Below, one piece after another: positions 63,376 to 64,000 of a DNA stretch of 64,000 nucleotides. Both the position numbers and the translations under genes were made by a program. Numbering within the stretch: position 1 is the stretch's first letter; each line of letters begins with the position of its first letter. The stretch lies in the NCBI RefSeq assembly GCF_001019715.1, contig NZ_BBXJ01000001.1, positions 2,542,001 to 2,606,000 on the forward strand, read 5' to 3'. The notes under the pieces are model-generated. The model had not been told where the DNA came from and did not search any database. It worked only from the letters and a program-made list of their open reading frames with translations. This DNA comes from Rodentibacter caecimuris (lineage in GTDB: Bacteria; Pseudomonadota; Gammaproteobacteria; Enterobacterales; Pasteurellaceae).

Positions 63376-63431
63376 GGCGTGGGGAAATACTAGAGAGAAA
63401 AAATAGAAATACAATGAGTAAATGTTAAATT

Positions 63432-63447
63432 TGTGAGAATGATCACA
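63432..63447. promoter_or_regulatory. CRP site of the rbs promoter
   Basis: TGTGA-GAATGA-TCACA is a perfect CRP site centred about 72 bases upstream of the RbsR operator centre. With the operator it gives the classic induction by ribose and activation under low glucose. Confidence 0.85.
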
Positions 63448-63510
63448 GAATTTTAATAAGATCATTTCTAAGGGATGAACCTAACGCAGTCAGAAAGTCG
63501 TGAATAATGA

Positions 63511-63539
63511 TTGTGTATAGCGTTAAGATTATTTACTAT
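63511..63539 (+). promoter_or_regulatory. promoter of the arginine-type binding protein gene
   Basis: TTGTGT (63511-63516) and TACTAT (63534-63539) are spaced by 17 bases, about 40 bases upstream of the ATG at 63579. An ATTCA half-site (63541-63545) of the ArgR type follows the -10 box but its partner half is poor. Confidence 0.5.
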
Positions 63540-63578
63540 GCATTCAGATAAATAACAATGCAAACACAGGGGGACACA

Positions 63579-64000
63579 ATGAAAAAGCAGCTTTTACTCA
63601 GTATTTTGGCAGGGGCAGCGACATTTTCAAATGCGCAGGAATTGACCTTTGGTACGGAACCGAGTTACCCGCCTTTTGAAATGACAACGGAGAAAGGTGA
63701 GTTGGAGGGGTTTGATATCGATATTGCGCAAGCCATTTGTAAAGAAATTCAAGCAACCTGCCATTTTAAAACCCAACCGTTTGACGCTTTAATTCCTAGT
63801 TTGAAAGCAAAGCGCTTTGATGCGGTAATGTCGGCAATTGATATTACGCCATCCCGAGAAAAACAGGTTTTATTCAGTGATCCTTATTATGATAGCTCGG
63901 CAAGCTACGTTGCATTAAAGGGAAAAGGAAATTTAGCGACAGCGAAAAATATCGGGGTACAAAACGGCTCGACTTTCCAGCAATATACCGTTGCCGAAAC
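63579..64000 (+). CDS. periplasmic amino-acid (arginine-type) ABC binding protein, 3' end outside window
   Basis: About 140 codons are visible. A signal peptide (about 1-19, ending SNA) is followed by [48 protein letters not shown] and [17 protein letters not shown], the standard start of the arginine/lysine/ornithine binding proteins (ArtI/ArtJ type). A strong AGGGGG site precedes the ATG. No artP gene lies upstream, so it could be the first gene of an art cluster or a stand-alone artJ. The specific ligand is inferred. Confidence 0.85.
   Translation, partial: MKKQLLLSILAGAATFSNAQELTFGTEPSYPPFEMTTEKGELEGFDIDIAQAICKEIQATCHFKTQPFDALIPSLKAKRFDAVMSAIDITPSREKQVLFSDPYYDSSASYVALKGKGNLATAKNIGVQNGSTFQQYTVAE

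Noticed and set aside
63541-63558. ArgR box before the arginine-type binding protein gene
   Set aside because: Only one half-site (ATTCA) is good; the second half does not fit, so it is mentioned only as a hint.

Overview
The window is a chromosomal segment of a gamma-proteobacterium of the family Pasteurellaceae. Roughly 45-50 copies of the 9-mer uptake signal AAGTGCGGT or its complement, counted by eye, place it in the Haemophilus/Aggregatibacter/Pasteurella (Hin-type) branch. Most proteins read as close relatives of H. influenzae and E. coli proteins. The species cannot be fixed from the sequence alone. No rRNA, tRNA or CRISPR array was seen.

Layout, left part (1-24.7 kb). Every gene here but a possible 19-codon gene end at base 2 lies on the minus strand, pointing away from a replication origin. 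In order they are: the sigma-E module rpoE-rseA-rseB with sdhE; the fructose PTS operon fruBKA; a lipoprotein; a paeA/ytfL-type CBS membrane protein; a DUF1523 protein; mltG-tmk-holB-ycfH; surA; pyrR; the full F1Fo ATP synthase operon atpIBEFHAGDC; rsmG; and mnmG. An oriC lies between mnmG and mioC (about 24.7-25.06 kb), as in E. coli, with four DnaA boxes, three 13-mer-like AT-rich repeats and ten GATC sites.

Middle part (25-48.4 kb). This holds mioC, zapB, glpX (with a PurR-like palindrome in its promoter), an IS1016-like relic, ggt, and a UspA/TRAP-TAXI transporter cluster. It then holds the histidine biosynthesis operon hisG-D-C-B-H-A-F-IE, followed by gyrB. The his operon has a complete attenuator: a 15-codon leader peptide with five His codons and three competing hairpins. 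It is the most unusual part of the window. Non-histidine genes and gene fragments sit in five of its intergenic gaps: a LysE exporter, a RhuM fragment, a histidine-phosphatase protein, a membrane gene with an internal stop, two unknown AT-rich genes, a dead second hisH start, a DUF817 fragment and a GNAT acetyltransferase. The his genes also carry many sites of the other Pasteurellaceae uptake dialect (ACAAGCGGT, Apl type), which points to transfer from an Actinobacillus-like donor.

Right part (48.4-64 kb). A Fur-controlled TonB-dependent haem/transferrin-type receptor is followed by two CydDC-like ABC half-transporters. Next are the tryptophanase operon tnaCAB, with a strongly diverged TnaC leader and a perfect CRP site; the ribose operon rbsDACBKR, with a perfect CRP site and a RbsR-like palindrome; and the start of an arginine-type ABC binding protein cut by the window end.

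How it works together. The window mixes core growth functions around the origin (ATP synthase, replication, tRNA modification, gyrase, envelope stress) with catabolic modules for fructose, ribose and tryptophan and with iron/haem uptake. CRP sites are visible for the ribose and tryptophan modules. Inverted pairs of uptake sequences repeatedly serve as intrinsic terminators.
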